In this document: piece after piece, positions 8,752-19,512 of the stretch
How positions within the stretch are numbered: the stretch's first letter is position 1
Layout: each line of letters begins with the position of its first letter
Assembly (NCBI GenBank): GCA_964392305.1
Contig: CAYMPV010000020.1
Span: 1-64,000 of the forward strand
DNA from: JACKIC01 sp964392305
Lineage (GTDB): Bacteria > Planctomycetota > UBA1135 > UBA2386
DNA: 64,000 nt
Direction: 5' to 3'
Translations under genes and position numbers: made by a program
Notes under the pieces: model-generated
What the model was told of the DNA's origin: nothing
Databases searched by the model: none
What the model saw: only the letters and a program-made list of their open reading frames with translations

Positions 8752-11643
8752 ATGACGGACCAGACCGAGCCCCTGCAACGCTTCATCGACGACCTGCAAG
8801 CCGGACGCACGATCGCGCTCTCCCCGGCGGATCTCGCCGATCCCGAGTTGCGCGCGAGGCTGCCGCAACTGCTCGAAGAACTGCAACGTGAGCATCCTGA
8901 GGCCCGGCGGCTCGAGGTGCGCGGCTACACCGTGCTGGGTGAGATCGCGCGCGGCGGCATGAGCACCGTCTATCTGGCGCGCCAGGATCTGCTCGGTCGC
9001 CACGTTGCGCTGAAGGTCGTGCCGAGCATTCTCGAGGGCGCAGCCCGATCGCGCGAACGCACGCTGCGCGAGGCCCGCGCGATGGCGAGTGTTTCACACC
9101 CCAACATCGTCGCCGTGCACGAGGTCATCGACACCGGCGAAGTGCTCGCAATGGCGATGGAATGGGTCGATGGCCTGACCCTGGCGCAGCTACTGCAGGC
9201 AATGCCACCGCACGAGACATCGGCGGACATCGGCACGATCGGTGAACAACTCGGCAAGGCCGTGCAGACCACGGGCGAGAACGCCACGGCGACGCGATGG
9301 TTCGTGCATGCCATGAGGGACGTCGCCCTCGCGGTGCAACGCGTGCACGACGCCGGCCTGCTGCACCTCGACATCAAGCCGTCGAACATCCTGGTGCGGC
9401 GCGACGGAACCCCGCTGCTCGCCGACTTCGGCGTGGTGCGCGAGATCGACCTGCTGCTGACCGGCACGCGCAGCTTCGCGGGCACGCCGATCTATGCCGC
9501 GCCCGAGCAGTTCCAGGTGCGTGGCTCGACCCTCACGCCGGCGGCCGACGTCTACAGCCTGGGCATGACCCTCTACGAGGCCCTCGCGCGCAAGCGCCCG
9601 ATCGCGGAGGGCAGCCTGTCGCAGATCCTGCGCGACCTCGAGAACGGCCGCGTGCCGCGCCTGTCGTCGCGCTGCGCGGTCGACGCCGACCTCGAGAACA
9701 TCGTGAACAAGGCGATCGACCCCGATCCGCGGCGCCGCTACGCCTCGGCCGCCGCGTTCGCCGCCGACCTCACCGCGTTCCTCGAGCACCGCCAGGTCAG
9801 CGCCAAGCCGTGGACCCGCGTCGAACGCGTGCGTCGCTGGGCGAAGGCCGAGCCGTGGCAGGCGATCGCGGTCGCCGTGATCGTCGCCACGGTCCCGGTC
9901 GCCGCCGGGCTCGGCATCAAGCTCCTCGTGGAACTGCCGCGCTACTCGGCGGCGCGCGCCCGGGAGGCCCGACAGCAGGCAATGTCCGTCGTGCACGAGG
10001 CCTTCCGGGACATCATCGTGCGCGGCAGCCGCACACGAACAGCGCTGCCACGCCTCGAACAAGCGAAGCTCCTCGCCCCCGACGACCCGACGGTGCTCGG
10101 CACGTGGGCGATCTTCGGGGCGGCGAACGACTTCGCCGCCGCCGAGCGGATCCTGGGCGACAACCCCGTCACCAAGAAGCACCTGAGTCTGCAGCTGCTT
10201 CGCGACCGGGCCGGCGCGCGCCGCATGACGTTCACGGACGCGGAGACCCGGCAACTGCTGAGCAGCCCCGACCCGGTCGACGTCGCGCTGGTCACGATGG
10301 ACCGACTCGCGTGGCTGCAGTCTGGGGCCGACAAGGCGCTCGCGGACGAACTGCTGGCCTGGGTTGAGCGCGCGCGGCTCAACGCCAGGGACAACGACCC
10401 GCTGCTCATCGGGCTCACCGCCTGGCTCGCCGCCCGCATCGACGATCGCGAGAAGGCCGCGAACTGCATCGCGGCGCTCGAACGGCTGTGGCCGAACGAC
10501 GTGTCGGTCCGGCTGTGGGTCCCGTTCGCGCAGGAGATGGTCGACGACAAGCCGGACCTCGAGCAGTTGCGGCGCCTCGTCGAGCTGTTCCCCGACTCCC
10601 TCGAGGCCAAGCGCAGGTTGCTCCAGTCGCTCGGCCCCGAACACGCCGACGAGATCGACCGATTGCTCGACGCGATGCCGCCGCAGTGGCGGCGGCGGAT
10701 CGCGATGAAGCAGGCCCAAGACGAGGGGGATGACGAGGAGCTGCGCGTCTTGTGCGAGGAGCTCGGAAAGGACCCCGAGGAACAGCCGAGTGCGAAGGCG
10801 GTCCTGTTGGCGAGGTGCGCCCCCGAACTGGGCAAGCCGTTCGTGCGCGAGCTGTTGGCCAACGACGCACCGGACGGCGGCATGCTCACGAGCCTCGCCG
10901 GCCTGCTCTCCGACCCCGAGGACCGACGGCTCCTCGTCGCGAGCTTCGAACGCACGATGGCGGCGCAGCCGCCGCGCGACGTCAGGATCGTCTGGGCGCG
11001 GAGTTTCTTCGGTGCGCTGGGACAGCTGCAGGACGCCGCTCCCTACGTCGGCACCATCGACGACCTCGACGGGTTCTCGCCGGCGGTGCTCAGGTTCGGC
11101 ATCGAGGCACTGCGTGAGGCTGGCAGGTGGGACGATCTCGAGCGCTTCGCGAAGGCGTTGTTCGCCCTCGCGGACAGCGACGACAACCGCTCGAGGGCCG
11201 CGTTCGACCTGGGCATCGCAGCGTCGCGCCGCGGCCATGACGACGAGGCGGCGCGCTGGTTCGACCAGCACCGCAAGCTCGCCGGCGGCCGCGTCTACAC
11301 CGAGTGTTTCCAGGAACAGGCCCGGATCATGGCGAGCCCGGACACGCCGGCCGAGCGGCGCGATCCCGAGCGCGCCCTGCACCTGTGCGACAAGCTCGAC
11401 GAAGGGCTCAGGATGAAGAAGCGGCCGCGCAGTCCGTGGTACGGCGCGATCCGCGCCGAGGTCGAGTTCGCGAACGGCCGCGTCGACGACGCCCTGCGCA
11501 CCGCCCTCGAGGCGCTCGAGGCGCAGCGCGCCGGTCCGGCGGCGTGGCAGGCCGCGAAGATGATGGGCACCTGGACCGCCCCGGCCGACCTCGAGGCGCG
11601 GCTCGTCGCGGCGATCGAGCGCTACCGCGCTGCGCTCAAGTGA
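8752..11643 (+). CDS. transmembrane Ser/Thr protein kinase with large C-terminal helical region
   Basis: This 963-residue protein has a kinase domain at about 58-350. The glycine loop GEIARGGMSTVYLA is at 63-76, the ATP-binding Lys at 88, the catalytic loop HLDIKPSN (Asp207) at 205-212, DFG at 225-227 and APE at 250-252. The usual HRD arginine is Leu, making it a non-RD kinase, but all catalytic residues are present. A single membrane helix lies near 374-400. The last 560 residues are helical and TPR-like without a named match, and would sit outside the cytoplasm or act as a sensor. The ATG at 8752 follows a short unstructured leader. The 3' end overlaps the convergent GT87 gene by 8 nt. Confidence 0.9.
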   Translation: MTDQTEPLQRFIDDLQAGRTIALSPADLADPELRARLPQLLEELQREHPEARRLEVRGYTVLGEIARGGMSTVYLARQDLLGRHVALKVVPSILEGAARSRERTLREARAMASVSHPNIVAVHEVIDTGEVLAMAMEWVDGLTLAQLLQAMPPHETSADIGTIGEQLGKAVQTTGENATATRWFVHAMRDVALAVQRVHDAGLLHLDIKPSNILVRRDGTPLLADFGVVREIDLLLTGTRSFAGTPIYAAPEQFQVRGSTLTPAADVYSLGMTLYEALARKRPIAEGSLSQILRDLENGRVPRLSSRCAVDADLENIVNKAIDPDPRRRYASAAAFAADLTAFLEHRQVSAKPWTRVERVRRWAKAEPWQAIAVAVIVATVPVAAGLGIKLLVELPRYSAARAREARQQAMSVVHEAFRDIIVRGSRTRTALPRLEQAKLLAPDDPTVLGTWAIFGAANDFAAAERILGDNPVTKKHLSLQLLRDRAGARRMTFTDAETRQLLSSPDPVDVALVTMDRLAWLQSGADKALADELLAWVERARLNARDNDPLLIGLTAWLAARIDDREKAANCIAALERLWPNDVSVRLWVPFAQEMVDDKPDLEQLRRLVELFPDSLEAKRRLLQSLGPEHADEIDRLLDAMPPQWRRRIAMKQAQDEGDDEELRVLCEELGKDPEEQPSAKAVLLARCAPELGKPFVRELLANDAPDGGMLTSLAGLLSDPEDRRLLVASFERTMAAQPPRDVRIVWARSFFGALGQLQDAAPYVGTIDDLDGFSPAVLRFGIEALREAGRWDDLERFAKALFALADSDDNRSRAAFDLGIAASRRGHDDEAARWFDQHRKLAGGRVYTECFQEQARIMASPDTPAERRDPERALHLCDKLDEGLRMKKRPRSPWYGAIRAEVEFANGRVDDALRTALEALEAQRAGPAAWQAAKMMGTWTAPADLEARLVAAIERYRAALK

Positions 11644-12937
11644 GTCGGGAGTGAGTTCGGGCCTGGACCCGACACACACGCACCACCGCGAGCAGCGAGA
11701 ACCACGTGCTCCAGGTGACGTTGCCGATCGCGAGCAGCTTGTTGCCGAGGTCGCGACCGACGATGCCCTTCGAAGACATCGGCCCGAGCACGAACGCCAG
11801 CACCACCAGCATCCACAGCACGAGGTCGCGCGGGTTCTTGAGCAGCCGATCGGCGAGGAACGCCGCCGGGAAGATCCACACGCAGAAGTGCGACTTGCTG
11901 CTCTGCGGCGACAACAGCACCATGCCGCCGACGATCAGCGCCACCTCGGCGAGACCGTAGGTGCGCCGTTCCTGCTGCGGATCCGCGGCGTTGGCCTCGA
12001 TCTTCGCGATCGCCAGCACACCCACGGCGATCGTGCCGACGACGCCGAGTTGCAGCAGCAGCGACAGCGCCTTGAACATGCCTGGTGACAACGCCGTGAT
12101 CATCACGCCTTCGTCGACGAAGGCCCCCGGCGTCACCACTGGCGTGAACAGCCGGACCAGCGCGCCGGACAGGCTCTGGTTGAGGTAGCTGTGCGCGTTC
12201 CAGGCGCCCTCCGCCGAAGCGGTGCCGCCGACCTGCAGGCCGCTCAGGTTGATCTCGTACCACGCGACGAGCCATCCGCGCCCGTCGCCGCGCGGGAACA
12301 ACAGGTCCGGCAGCAGCGACAGCCCGACCGCGGCGATCGCCACGCCGACGATCGCGAGCCAGCGGCGCCGCAGCACGAACAGTTCGAGGAACAGCAGCGG
12401 GGTCGCCTTGATCGCCGCGCCGCCGCCGGCCGCCAGCCCGCTGACCAGCCAGCCCCAGCGCCCGCCGCGACAACACCCCCACGCCGCGACCCAGGCGAGC
12501 AGCGCGATCATCAGATCGTGGCTCTGGTTCGACAGCACCGAGGCGATGTGGTGTCCGCCGAGCAGCAGCGTGAGCACCCAGAACAGCACCAGCCGCGGCG
12601 GCCGGTCGCCGACCGGCCCGCGTCGCGCCCAGCCGTGCAGCCAGCGCGCCAGCACGATCAGGATCACGAAGTTGACCGCGAACCACACCGGCGCGCGCCA
12701 GTTCGCGGGGATCGGCACCATCGGCACGAACGGCACCGCCGCGAACGGCGGATACGTGAACGGCTTGGCGTCGGCACCGCGGCGGTAGATCTCCTCGCCG
12801 GCCAGCATGCGCTCGGCGCCGGTCACGTAGACCGGTAGTTCCCGGTCGTTCTCCTTGGCCCGGAAACCGAAGTACCAGCCACCCGCGACCAGCACGGCCA
12901 ACAGCACTGGCAGGATCCACAATCTCGAGCGCACCAC
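11636..12937 (-). CDS. GT87-like polyprenol-phosphate-mannose-dependent membrane glycosyltransferase
   Basis: This 433-residue membrane protein has about ten hydrophobic helices. It resembles the DUF2029/GT87 family of alpha-mannosyltransferases (PimE-like): a YPPFAAVPFVPM loop after the first helix, a SNQSHDLMIALLAW segment, and KATPLLFLE in the middle. Such enzymes use polyprenyl-phosphate mannose. The start chosen is a GTG at 12937 placed just after AAGGATG; longer frames would run over the start of the inositol-phosphate synthase gene. It is divergent from that gene and next to a UbiA-type polyprenyl enzyme, hinting at inositol- or mannose-containing envelope lipids. Confidence 0.75.
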   Translation of the reverse strand: MVRSRLWILPVLLAVLVAGGWYFGFRAKENDRELPVYVTGAERMLAGEEIYRRGADAKPFTYPPFAAVPFVPMVPIPANWRAPVWFAVNFVILIVLARWLHGWARRGPVGDRPPRLVLFWVLTLLLGGHHIASVLSNQSHDLMIALLAWVAAWGCCRGGRWGWLVSGLAAGGGAAIKATPLLFLELFVLRRRWLAIVGVAIAAVGLSLLPDLLFPRGDGRGWLVAWYEINLSGLQVGGTASAEGAWNAHSYLNQSLSGALVRLFTPVVTPGAFVDEGVMITALSPGMFKALSLLLQLGVVGTIAVGVLAIAKIEANAADPQQERRTYGLAEVALIVGGMVLLSPQSSKSHFCVWIFPAAFLADRLLKNPRDLVLWMLVVLAFVLGPMSSKGIVGRDLGNKLLAIGNVTWSTWFSLLAVVRVCRVQARTHSRLT

Positions 12938-13031
12938 CCCATCCTTATCCCGGCGAGCGCGGCGCGAGTCCACTTGGTCATCGTGAACCTTCGGTGTGGC
13001 AGGTCGTTGCGGTATCCTCCCCCGCCCTCCA

Positions 13032-14336
13032 TTGGCCACGACCAAGCGCAAGCCCTCTTCCGACCGCCTCGGCGTCTGGCTCTTCGGCGCCTACGGTGGC
13101 CTCGCCACCACCGTCGTCACCGGCACCGCCGCCATCAACCGCGGGCTGCAAGCCCCTCGTGGCCTGGTCACCGACACGGACCTCGTCGACGGCATCGAAC
13201 TGCAGCCGCTGGCGGGCCTGGTGTTCGGCGGCCACGAGATCCGCGCGGGCGACTTCGCCAGCTCCGCCGAGGAGATCCAGGCGGCGACCGGCACCCTGCC
13301 GTGGCCGTTGCTCGGCAAGCTGAACAAGGAACTGCGCGCCGCCAGCCAGAACGTGGTGCCTGGAGTGATGCCGAACGCCGGCGCCACCATCGACGCGTTG
13401 GTGCCCGGCAACGAGCGCGCAACCCGGGCGCGCAAGGGGGCATCACGCGCCACCCTGCGCCAGCAACTCGAACAGGTGCAAGCCGACATCCGCGCCTTCG
13501 CCAAGCAGCACCGGCTGCAGCGTGTCGTCTGCGTGAACCTCGTCTCCACGGAACCCGCGCTGCGCATGGGCGCCGCGCATCGTTCGTTGGCCGCGTTCGA
13601 GCGCGCGATCGATCGCAACGACGTCAAGGCGGTCCGCCCCTCGTCGCTCTACGCCTACGCCGCCGCGCTGCTCGGCTTGCCGCTGATCCACTTCACTCCG
13701 GGCAACGCGGCGCTGACGCCCGCGATCCGCCAGGCCTTCGCCGCGAGCGGCGCGCCTTACATGGGCTGTGACGGCAAGACCGGCGAGACCCTGGTCAAGT
13801 CGGCGCTCGCGCCGATGTTCCGCTACCGCAACCTGCGGGTGCTGTCGTGGCAGGGCTACAACATCCTCGGCGACCGCGACGGGCGCGTGCTCGCCGATCC
13901 CAAGAACAAGGCCACCAAGGTCGCCAGCAAGGACGGGCTGCTACCGGCAATCCTCGGCTACCCACTGCATTCGCACGTCGGCATCGACTACGTGCCGTCG
14001 CTGCACGACCTCAAGACCGCCTGGGACTTCGTGCACTTCGAGGGTTTCCTGGGCTTCAAGATGACGTTGCAGTTCGTGTGGCAAGGCTGCGATGCGATCC
14101 TGGCGGCGCCGCTGGTGCTCGACATGGTGCGCTTCGCCGACCTCGCGCAGCGCCGCGGTGAGGGTGGGCCGATGCCGCATCTGGCGTGTTTCTTCAAGCA
14201 GCCGCTCGACACGCGCGAGCACAACCTGCACCGCCAGTGGCAACTGCTCGTCGACTACTGCGACGCGGCGCGCCGCTCCGGCAAAGCGCCGACGAAGTCG
14301 CCGGGCAAGGCGCCGCGCAAGTCACCGCGATCCTGA
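13032..14336 (+). CDS. ino1: inositol-3-phosphate synthase (myo-inositol-1-phosphate synthase)
   Basis: It converts glucose 6-phosphate to 1D-myo-inositol 3-phosphate with bound NAD. The roughly 434-residue protein has the N-terminal Rossmann motif (VWLFGAYGGLATTVVTG) and the family block from NILGDRDG through KNKATKVASKDG to GYPLHSHVGIDYVPSL, which holds the catalytic lysines. The C-terminal 25 residues are a Lys/Pro/Ser-rich tail with a KSPGK/RKSPR repeat. No ATG fits the domain start. A TTG at 13032 gives LATTKRKP, and an in-frame GTG at 12996 is the alternative. The product points to inositol lipids or compatible solutes. Confidence 0.88.
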   Translation: MATTKRKPSSDRLGVWLFGAYGGLATTVVTGTAAINRGLQAPRGLVTDTDLVDGIELQPLAGLVFGGHEIRAGDFASSAEEIQAATGTLPWPLLGKLNKELRAASQNVVPGVMPNAGATIDALVPGNERATRARKGASRATLRQQLEQVQADIRAFAKQHRLQRVVCVNLVSTEPALRMGAAHRSLAAFERAIDRNDVKAVRPSSLYAYAAALLGLPLIHFTPGNAALTPAIRQAFAASGAPYMGCDGKTGETLVKSALAPMFRYRNLRVLSWQGYNILGDRDGRVLADPKNKATKVASKDGLLPAILGYPLHSHVGIDYVPSLHDLKTAWDFVHFEGFLGFKMTLQFVWQGCDAILAAPLVLDMVRFADLAQRRGEGGPMPHLACFFKQPLDTREHNLHRQWQLLVDYCDAARRSGKAPTKSPGKAPRKSPRS

Positions 14337-14346
14337 GCATCGCCGC

Positions 14347-16146
14347 ATGTGTGGCATCGTCGGCGCCAGGGACGAGTGGCTGCGGCACCGCGGCCTGGAT
14401 CCCCGTCGCGCGCTGACCGCCAGCGTCGAACGCCTGCGTTGGCGCGGTCCCGACGGCGCCGGCGTGGTGCACATCGGCGGCTGGTGGCTCGGCTGTGCGC
14501 GCCTGGCGATCACGCAACGGCACAGCTCCCAGCCAGTGTTGCGCCGCGGCGGCCGCTACGCCGCCGTGCTCAACGGCGCGATCACCAACGCGCGTGAGTT
14601 GTGGGCCGAACTGTTGCCGCGCGCCGAACGCCGCCTCGAACCGCCCAACGACGCCTGGCTGCCGCTGCTCGCCGTCGAACGCGGCCGCCGCGACCTGCTC
14701 GCGCGCATGCGCGGCCATCACGCCTTCGCCGTCGTCGATGCCGAACGCGACGAACTGGTGATCGGTCAGGATCGCTTCGGCGAGAAGCCGCTGTTCTGCG
14801 TGCAGGAACGCGCTCAATCCGCGCCGGTCGCGTTCGCGTCGGTGCCCGCGGCCCTGGTGCCGCTCGGCGTCGACGCAGAAGTCCCGCCGGCCCGCGTCGC
14901 GCAGTGGTTTCGCTTCGGCTTCGCGGCGTGGCTGCCGCAGCGCGTGCGCCCCGCCGCGCGGCTCTTGCCCGCACCTGCGACCGCGCCTGCAACCCCGTCA
15001 CCTGCAACCCAGTCGTCGACGACCCAGTCACCAACCGCCTCACTGCGGCAACGACTGCAGCAGAGCGTCGCCCGCTGCATCGACACCCGCGTGCCCGTCG
15101 GCCTGCAACTGTCGGGCGGACTCGACAGCAGCTGCCTCGCCGCGTGCCTCGCCGCCCTCGAGCAACCGGGGCTGCCGGCGTTCCAGTTCAAGGCCACCGA
15201 TGAAGCCGATGACGAACGGCAGATGGCGCAGCTGGTCGCCGAGCACTGTGGGCTGCACCTGCACGCGGTCGATGGTGGGCCACAGGTGCTCGATGCCCTG
15301 CCCACGTTGACGGCTGCGGCCGGCATGCCGCTCGGCGACCCGTCGATCCTGGCGGTGCACGCGGTGGCGTTGCACGCTGCGGCAACCGGCGTGCGCGTGC
15401 TGCTCGGCGGCGAAGGTGCTGACGAACTGTTCGGTGGCTATCGGCGATATCGCGCCCTGCAACATCTGCCCCATCTGCCGTGGTTGCGCCGGCTGGCGCC
15501 GATGTGGTCCCACGGTTACGCCGGACGCTGGCTGCGCGCGGTGACGGCCGCTGACCCGGCGATCGCGCTGCTCGCGGTCACCCCTCCGGCCTTTGCCCGG
15601 ACAGTACTGACGCCCGACCTCGCCCGGCGCCGGGTGTTCGACGACGGCGGCCGGTTGCCCGGCGACGACGGCCAGGAACGTCCGCCTCGGGAGCGCGCCC
15701 AAGCCGCCGATCTGCACGGTTACCTGCGTTGGGACCTGCTGCCCAAGGTCGACGTGGCGACGATGGCCGCCGCGGTCGAAAGCCGCTGTCCCTACCTCGA
15801 AGGCGACTTCGCCGCCTTCGGCCAGGGCCCGGGAACGATCGGCAAGGCGGCGCTGCGGTCGGCCTTCGCGGAAGTTCTCCCGGCGGCGATCATGAGCCAA
15901 CCCAAACGCGGCTTCGCGCTGCCGCTCGACCGCTGGTTCCGCGGCGAACTGCCGTGGCTGGACCTGCTCGCCGACACCCGCACCCGACAGCGCGAACACC
16001 TTCGGCCAGGAGGAGTTGCAGATGTCGTGGACCGGCACCGCAGCGGTCGCGCCGACCTCGGTCATGGCCTCTACCTGCTGGTCGCCTACGAGCTGTTCTT
16101 GCGCACCCGTGACGCCGGATTCTCGGAGTCCTGCGGACCGGTTTGA
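14347..16146 (+). CDS. asnB: asparagine synthetase (glutamine-hydrolysing)
   Basis: This 599-residue class II amidotransferase starts MCGIVGA, so the catalytic Cys2 is exposed after Met removal. RWRGPDGAGVVH (31-42) and the QDRFGEKPLF segment complete the glutaminase half. The synthetase half has the PP-loop LSGGLDSSC (about 255-263), GGEGADELFGGY and the C-terminal PKRGFALPLDRWFRGEL. The usual NGEIYN of the glutaminase site reads NGAITN here, so the family Glu is replaced. It starts 10 nt behind ino1 and is probably co-transcribed. Homologues in envelope loci amidate sugars or amino acids, so free asparagine need not be the product. Confidence 0.88.
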   Translation: MCGIVGARDEWLRHRGLDPRRALTASVERLRWRGPDGAGVVHIGGWWLGCARLAITQRHSSQPVLRRGGRYAAVLNGAITNARELWAELLPRAERRLEPPNDAWLPLLAVERGRRDLLARMRGHHAFAVVDAERDELVIGQDRFGEKPLFCVQERAQSAPVAFASVPAALVPLGVDAEVPPARVAQWFRFGFAAWLPQRVRPAARLLPAPATAPATPSPATQSSTTQSPTASLRQRLQQSVARCIDTRVPVGLQLSGGLDSSCLAACLAALEQPGLPAFQFKATDEADDERQMAQLVAEHCGLHLHAVDGGPQVLDALPTLTAAAGMPLGDPSILAVHAVALHAAATGVRVLLGGEGADELFGGYRRYRALQHLPHLPWLRRLAPMWSHGYAGRWLRAVTAADPAIALLAVTPPAFARTVLTPDLARRRVFDDGGRLPGDDGQERPPRERAQAADLHGYLRWDLLPKVDVATMAAAVESRCPYLEGDFAAFGQGPGTIGKAALRSAFAEVLPAAIMSQPKRGFALPLDRWFRGELPWLDLLADTRTRQREHLRPGGVADVVDRHRSGRADLGHGLYLLVAYELFLRTRDAGFSESCGPV

Positions 16147-16219
16147 GCCCTTGTGCGTAGACTGCGCCGTTCACCGTTCCCTCTGCAAATCCCGTCCTCG
16201 CGACGGCACACGAACCACG

Positions 16220-16756
16220 ATGAAGACCTTCCTTACTCTCGCTCTCGCAGCGGCGCTCTGCGCCCCCGTCTCCGCCCAGAAGCAAGGTGGCACCAACCGC
16301 AACGCGCCAACCATCAAGCAGTCGATCACGTCCGGCAAGGCCGAGATGTCACTCGACTACACCTCCATCACGTGGGCCAGCGGCTCGACGATGGAGAAGA
16401 TCATGAACAAGGAAACCGGTGCCGACAGCCGCAAGGGCGTCAACGCCAACGCCACCAAGGAGCCCCTCGCCACCTTCAAGACCTCGGTCGACGTCATGTG
16501 CGGCGACCTGCACCTGGCCGCCGGTGAGTACAAGGTCTTCTACACGATCGACGAAGACCTCAACTGGAGCATCAACTTCATGATGGGCGACAAGACCCAC
16601 ACCATGAAGCTCGAACTCGCCGACAGCGAACACGAGAGCAAGCGCCTGATGATGTGCCTGTACGCCGGTGAGAAGGCGGGCGCGGGCGTTTACGTCGCGT
16701 TCGGCAGCAAATCGGGCATGATCGAGTTCAAGCCGCACATGGCCGACAAGAAGTGA
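16220..16756 (+). CDS. small secreted protein, DUF2911-like
   Basis: This 178-residue protein has a clear signal peptide ending in VSAQ (about residue 19). The mature part is beta-rich, with GDLHLAAGEYKVFYTIDEDLNWSI near the middle, resembling the AGTYSLFTIPGEKEWTLI-type segment of DUF2911. The match is partial and the function is unknown. The ATG at 16220 directly precedes the signal peptide. A strong terminator follows 38 nt after the stop. Confidence 0.6.
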   Translation: MKTFLTLALAAALCAPVSAQKQGGTNRNAPTIKQSITSGKAEMSLDYTSITWASGSTMEKIMNKETGADSRKGVNANATKEPLATFKTSVDVMCGDLHLAAGEYKVFYTIDEDLNWSINFMMGDKTHTMKLELADSEHESKRLMMCLYAGEKAGAGVYVAFGSKSGMIEFKPHMADKK

Positions 16757-16793
16757 GCCGATCGCTCGTCGCGAGCAACTCGCGGCCTGCAGC

Positions 16794-16835
16794 AACCGCC
16801 TCGCCGGGCCTCGCCCGACGAGGCGGTTTCGTTGG
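16794..16835 (+). terminator. rho-independent terminator after the DUF2911-like gene
   Basis: AACCGCCTCG (16794-16803) pairs perfectly with CGAGGCGGTT (16819-16828). After one mismatch the stem continues as CGGGC / GCCCG with a CTC loop. TTTCGTT follows on the plus strand. This is the clearest terminator I saw in the window. Confidence 0.8.
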
Positions 16836-16862
16836 TGCCCAACCTGCCCGCGACGTCCCGCG

Positions 16863-17678
16863 TCAGGCTGGCGGCAACATCGCCGTCAAGATCGCCGGCG
16901 TGAGCCCTTCCGCCTCCGGGAACAGTTCCTGCGCCCGCCGCATGGCCTCGGTCACCTCGCTCCACTGGTCCAGCAACGTCGCGGCGACCGACCGGTCGCC
17001 GAGATCACAGGCCAAGGCGAACGCCTGCAGCAGCAGCACCTCGTCCTCGGGCGAGGCCTGCAGCAGTTCCCGACAGGCCGCCAGGGCCCCCGCCGGATCG
17101 GTCTGCGGCACCGGCACGCCGCGCAAGGTGTAGGTCACCGGCCGCTCGGCCAGGCCGGGTAACCCGAACGCCTCACCTTCGGGCATGTGCGCCTGCACCA
17201 CGGCCAGGATCTCGGCCATCGGCCCGGCGACGCGGCCCGCGGCGCGGATCCGCCGCTGTTCGCCGAACGCGCGCCAGGTCAGCTGCAGACTCGTCGCCAC
17301 GCTGACGCCGCGCTCCCCCTGCACGGTGTCGATGCGGGTCACGCCGAGGCGATCGAGCCGCCGCGCCAGCGCCCGCACGGAGGTCGGCACCAGCCGATAG
17401 ACCGCGAGACGATCGAACACGGGCAGCGTCGTGCCGCTGCCCGGGTCGCGGCACGACCGTGAGGCGCAGCCGTAGACCACCACGCCATCGCCGAGCACCC
17501 GCAACTGGCGCACGGTGTTGGCCACGCCGGCCTCGATCGCGACCTCCTCGACCACGAGTTCGAAGTCCGGCGGCGGCCAGGTCGAGGGAGCCAGGCTGGT
17601 GTCATGGCAAGCAGCCAGCCCGATCGACAGCACAACCGGGCCGAGCCTTTGCCAGGAACGTTGATGAGCCCATCGCAC
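16863..17678 (-). CDS. predicted lipoprotein of unknown function
   Basis: This 271-residue protein has a type II signal peptide with the lipobox LAAC (Cys24), so it is probably lipid-anchored. The mature protein has a beta-rich region with a CASRSC pair and a C-terminal helical, TPR-like part (AGALAACRELLQASPEDEVLLLQAFALACDLGD). No named family is recognised. It is transcribed divergently from the XRE regulator, 23 nt away. Confidence 0.65.
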   Translation of the reverse strand: MRWAHQRSWQRLGPVVLSIGLAACHDTSLAPSTWPPPDFELVVEEVAIEAGVANTVRQLRVLGDGVVVYGCASRSCRDPGSGTTLPVFDRLAVYRLVPTSVRALARRLDRLGVTRIDTVQGERGVSVATSLQLTWRAFGEQRRIRAAGRVAGPMAEILAVVQAHMPEGEAFGLPGLAERPVTYTLRGVPVPQTDPAGALAACRELLQASPEDEVLLLQAFALACDLGDRSVAATLLDQWSEVTEAMRRAQELFPEAEGLTPAILTAMLPPA

Positions 17679-17701
17679 GGGGCCGTTATCCTAGGCAGCC
17701 G

Positions 17702-18163
17702 ATGGTCCTCATCCACGAGAAGATCTCTGCTCTGCTGGAGCAGACCCGGCTCAAGAAGAGAGACCTGGCTAGGGCACTGGGGGTTTCACCACAAACCGCG
17801 ACCGACATCTGCAAAGGACGGTCGGCGATCACGCTGCCGCACCTGCGGAACCTGGTGGCGTTCTTCGAACTTCGAGCCGACTTCTGGCTCGACGATTCGC
17901 GGCTGCTGCCTTCCGAGGCGGACCGCGCGATGAGCGCCAAAGCGAGTGGCTCACCTCTGGCTGGTGCCGTGCCGGTCGACTACGCCGATCGTCTGCTGCA
18001 GCGCCTCCGTTCCTTCGTCAGGCAACACCGCGCCGAGTTCCTGGCCGCGCATCCCGACCTCTCGGTCGAGGAGCAGCGCTGGCTGGGGTTGCTCGAAGAC
18101 GGTTCGCCACAGGGATACGGCGGCGTCAACCAGGGCACGGTCGGCCGGATCGCGGAGACCTGA
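17702..18163 (+). CDS. XRE-family helix-turn-helix regulator
   Basis: This 153-residue protein has an N-terminal HTH at about 5-60 (LLEQTRLKKRDLARALGVSPQTATDICKGR in overlapping parts), close to HigA and other XRE regulators. The C-terminal half is helical with no known domain. No HigB-like toxin gene is adjacent, so it is more likely a stand-alone regulator than an antitoxin. The ATG at 17702 gives a normal-length N-terminus. Confidence 0.75.
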   Translation: MVLIHEKISALLEQTRLKKRDLARALGVSPQTATDICKGRSAITLPHLRNLVAFFELRADFWLDDSRLLPSEADRAMSAKASGSPLAGAVPVDYADRLLQRLRSFVRQHRAEFLAAHPDLSVEEQRWLGLLEDGSPQGYGGVNQGTVGRIAET

Positions 18164-18312
18164 GCCCGGATCGCAGAGAGCCAGGTCGCCGCACCAGGTC
18201 GCCGCAGCAGCGCGCGGCTCCGGTAGGCAGACGCCATACGGATGACGTCGGCGTGACGTCTAGCCGATCGCAAACCGTTGCCGCAGGGGCACCTGTAGGC
18301 CAGCATTGCCGT

Positions 18313-19440
<1,128 letters not shown>

Positions 19441-19512
19441 AGGCGCGTCGCGAATCGGTGAGCTTCAACCGACATTGGCGGCAGGTTCACGGCCGTCGTC
19501 GATGCTGCGAGC

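Noticed and set aside
17702..18163. HigBA toxin-antitoxin system
   Set aside because: The regulator is HigA-like, but no small RelE/HigB-type toxin gene flanks it.
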